Source: an uncultured Blautia sp.
GTDB taxonomy: Bacteria > Bacillota > Clostridia > Lachnospirales > Lachnospiraceae
Direction: 5' to 3'
Length of the DNA: 7,705 bases
Assembly: GCF_937880195.1 (NCBI RefSeq)
Contig: NZ_CALFLA010000084.1
Location: 1-7,705 of the forward strand
A program made the translations under genes and the position numbers. Of this stretch, positions 6,431-7,705 are shown piece after piece. The notes below the pieces were generated by a model that worked only from the letters and a program-made list of their open reading frames with translations, did no database searches and was not told where the DNA came from. Position 1 is the stretch's first letter. The number at the start of each line of letters is the position of its first letter.

Positions 6431-7102
6431 ATGAGAAGAGAGGTTACTCTGGAAGAAATTTCCGATGGAAAATTATATGGAGCAAACGATATGGTAAAAG
6501 CAGACTGCCAGGACTGTCAGGGCTGCTGCGACTGCTGTCAGGGAATGGGAGATACGGTGATCCTGGATCCCTATGATATGAACCGCCTTTGCCAAGGATT
6601 AAAACAGTCGCCGGAAGAGCTTTTAAAAGAGTTTCTGGAACTGGGAGTGGCAGATGGAAACGTTCTTCCCCATCTTGCCATGAGGGGAAAAGAGGAGAGC
6701 TGCATATTTTTAAATAAGGAAGGCCGATGCTCGATCCATGAGTTTCGCCCTGGATTCTGCAGACTGTTCCCTTTGGGTCGATATTATACAGAGGATGGCT
6801 TTCAGTATATTCTTCAGATCCATGAATGCAAAAAGAAAAATCGTTCCAAGATTAAAGTGAAAAAATGGCTGGATACGCCGGATCTAAAAAAGTACGAAGC
6901 ATATATCCTGGACTGGCATAACTTTTTGATCGATGTACAGGAAGTGTTTTATCAATCAGAGGATGAGACGCTGATCAAAAACCTGAACATGTATGTGTTG
7001 AACCGCTTTTTCCTGACAGCTTATCAGGAGGGGGAAGACTTTTATTCCCAGTTTTATCAGCGGATGGAAGAAGCAAAAAAACTTTTAAGTCTTGGCGTGT
7101 AA
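6431..7102 (+). CDS. YkgJ/CxxCxxCC-family cysteine-cluster protein
   Basis: This 223-residue soluble protein has an N-terminal cluster of six cysteines within 11 residues (C26, C29, C32, C33, C35, C36), followed by QGMGDTVILDPYDM. A second half-cluster follows: C91 in SCIFLN, C100 in GRCSIHEFRPGFC, C110 just before RLFPLGRYY, and C133 in HEC. These are the hallmarks of the CxxCxxCC family (YkgJ-like, formerly UPF0153), predicted to bind zinc or an iron-sulfur cluster; its biological role is not established. The C-terminal third (about 145-223) is helical-looking and lacks recognisable motifs. The start is supported by AAAAGGAG eight bases upstream. The gene is divergent from the drug exporter and co-directional with marR, 98 bases downstream, without an obvious terminator between them. 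There is no membrane segment or signal peptide, so it is likely cytoplasmic. A link to metal or redox stress is conceivable but unproven. Confidence 0.85.
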   Translation: MRREVTLEEISDGKLYGANDMVKADCQDCQGCCDCCQGMGDTVILDPYDMNRLCQGLKQSPEELLKEFLELGVADGNVLPHLAMRGKEESCIFLNKEGRCSIHEFRPGFCRLFPLGRYYTEDGFQYILQIHECKKKNRSKIKVKKWLDTPDLKKYEAYILDWHNFLIDVQEVFYQSEDETLIKNLNMYVLNRFFLTAYQEGEDFYSQFYQRMEEAKKLLSLGV

Positions 7103-7128
7103 GCCTTAGAAAAGCCGTGGAAAAAGTG

Positions 7129-7157
7129 TTGACATTAAAATTTCCACTCTGTATAAT
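7129..7157 (+). promoter_or_regulatory. Perfect consensus promoter of marR
   Basis: TTGACA (7129-7134) and TATAAT (7152-7157) are exact consensus hexamers with an optimal 17-base spacer. Predicted initiation falls around 7164, giving a leader of about 37 bases. So strong a promoter in front of a regulator suggests it is normally held down, fitting the inverted repeat at the start site. Confidence 0.85.
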
Positions 7158-7164
7158 ATGAAAA

Positions 7165-7180
7165 AGTTAGGATACTAACT
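7165..7180. promoter_or_regulatory. Inverted repeat at the marR transcription start, candidate MarR autorepression operator
   Basis: AGTTAG (7165-7170) and CTAACT (7175-7180) are exact reverse complements with a four-base centre GATA, forming a 16-bp site starting about eight bases after the -10. MarR-family dimers commonly bind 15-20 bp imperfect palindromes with TTAG/CTAA-like arms at their own promoters. Position and symmetry make it the natural operator of the gene it precedes. Confidence 0.65.
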
Positions 7181-7200
7181 AAATAAAATAGAGGTGCAAT

Positions 7201-7695
7201 ATGCAGGAGAATGAAGAAAAGTTAAAGAACATGCACATGGGACGACTGGTGTTTATGCTTTCCCATCAGCTGAAAAGGGAACAGAAACCGGACGACGAAA
7301 TGGAAGATTGTGAATTGACTCCCATGCAGAGACATGTACTGAAGCATATTTTGTTGGAAACTCTTCACAGGGATATCTACCAGAAAAATATAGAGGAGGA
7401 GTTTCAGATCAGAAAGTCTACGGCATCCGGTATTCTTAAGCTGATGGAAAAAAACGGGTTTATTTACAGGGAAACTGTAAAAAAGGACGCCAGGCTGAAA
7501 CGTCTTCTTCCCACCAAAAAAGCAGAGGCCATGCTTCCAAAAATTCTTGAACATATCAGTGAAACGGAACATCGTATGACAGAGGGGATAAGCGAAGAAG
7601 ATATGCTGCTGTGCAAAAAGGTTCTTTATCAGATGTTTTATAATCTTGCAGAAAAAAACAGGGAGAATAAGGAGGTAGACAGAAAAGATGAATAA
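7201..7695 (+). CDS. MarR-family transcriptional regulator
   Basis: This 164-residue protein has the MarR layout: an N-terminal helix (about 5-28) and C-terminal helices (about 112-155) for dimerisation, flanking a winged helix-turn-helix (about 41-105). The recognition helix region RKSTASGILKLMEKNG (71-86) is the conserved family pattern of S/T-rich start plus LxxLExxG-like end. The wing carries DARLKRLLPT (96-105), matching the usual D-x-R-x-K-x-L-x-L-T signature. Such proteins are typically repressors released by phenolic drugs, antibiotics or oxidants. The start at 7201 follows an AGAGGTG box by about five bases. It is preceded by a consensus promoter and an inverted repeat suited to autoregulation, and its stop overlaps the next gene's start by eight bases. 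That overlap points to an operon in which it controls the downstream product, frequently a drug exporter in this family; the product itself lies outside the window. Confidence 0.9.
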   Translation: MQENEEKLKNMHMGRLVFMLSHQLKREQKPDDEMEDCELTPMQRHVLKHILLETLHRDIYQKNIEEEFQIRKSTASGILKLMEKNGFIYRETVKKDARLKRLLPTKKAEAMLPKILEHISETEHRMTEGISEEDMLLCKKVLYQMFYNLAEKNRENKEVDRKDE

Positions 7696-7705
7696 GACAC
7701 TTTTA
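7688..7705 (+). CDS. Start of a gene downstream of marR (partial, six codons)
   Basis: An ATG at 7688 opens a frame reading M-N-K-T-L-L to the window edge. An AAGGAGG sits 12 bases upstream (7669-7675), slightly farther than usual. It overlaps the marR stop by eight bases, as expected for a co-translated operon partner. Six residues cannot identify a family; MarR genes in this arrangement often precede ABC half-transporters, which is inference only. Confidence 0.55.

Noticed and set aside
7103..7128. Terminator after the cysteine-cluster gene
   Set aside because: No stable GC-rich stem followed by a T-run can be drawn in this stretch; some read-through into marR is possible.
7222..7572. Minus-strand open frame opposite marR
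   Set aside because: It is Phe-rich antisense sequence caused by Lys-rich codons of the MarR gene, with no motif or start signal.

Overview
The window looks like a chromosomal segment of a Gram-positive Clostridia-type bacterium, most likely Lachnospiraceae or a close relative. This is inferred from strong GGAGG-type ribosome binding sites, moderately AT-rich genes, very AT-rich gaps with sigma-A-like promoters, and the gene families present. No rRNA, tRNA, mobile element or CRISPR array was seen.

Positions 1 to 6299 form a minus-strand block of six genes, read from high to low coordinates. It begins with two overlapping half-transporter genes (4527..6299 and 2764..4530) that encode a heterodimeric multidrug-type ABC exporter. 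Their nucleotide-binding domains are clearly asymmetric: one is degenerate, the other catalytically complete. After 50 bases comes a two-component/ABC module in the order often seen for antimicrobial-peptide sensing and resistance in Clostridia: OmpR-family response regulator (2021..2713), ABC ATPase (1036..1950), six-helix ABC-2 permease (267..1043) and sensor histidine kinase. The kinase shows only its N-terminal membrane segment and linker before an in-frame TAG at 45..47, so it is probably broken in this strain or assembly.

The short gap between the regulator and ATPase genes is the most information-rich non-coding stretch. It holds a near-consensus promoter, a perfect 12-bp palindrome over the -10, and four TGAC boxes at 11, 11 and 12 bp spacing that run from the -35 back into the regulator's own 3' end. 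This is the expected architecture for activation of the ATPase-permease genes by the adjacent response regulator.

Positions 6300 to 6430 are a divergent regulatory region with mutually overlapping promoters and a 9-bp-arm inverted repeat. On the plus strand follow a cysteine-cluster protein of the YkgJ/CxxCxxCC type (6431..7102), then a MarR-family regulator (7201..7695) with a perfect consensus promoter and a 6+6 bp inverted repeat at its predicted transcription start, which suggests autorepression. A further gene starts at 7688, overlapping the end of marR, and leaves the window after six codons.

Taken together the region looks like an antibiotic or toxic-compound defence neighbourhood: efflux, peptide-antibiotic sensing and a drug-responsive repressor. 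All families are known. I did not find a convincing undescribed system; the novelty lies in the regulatory DNA and the interrupted kinase.
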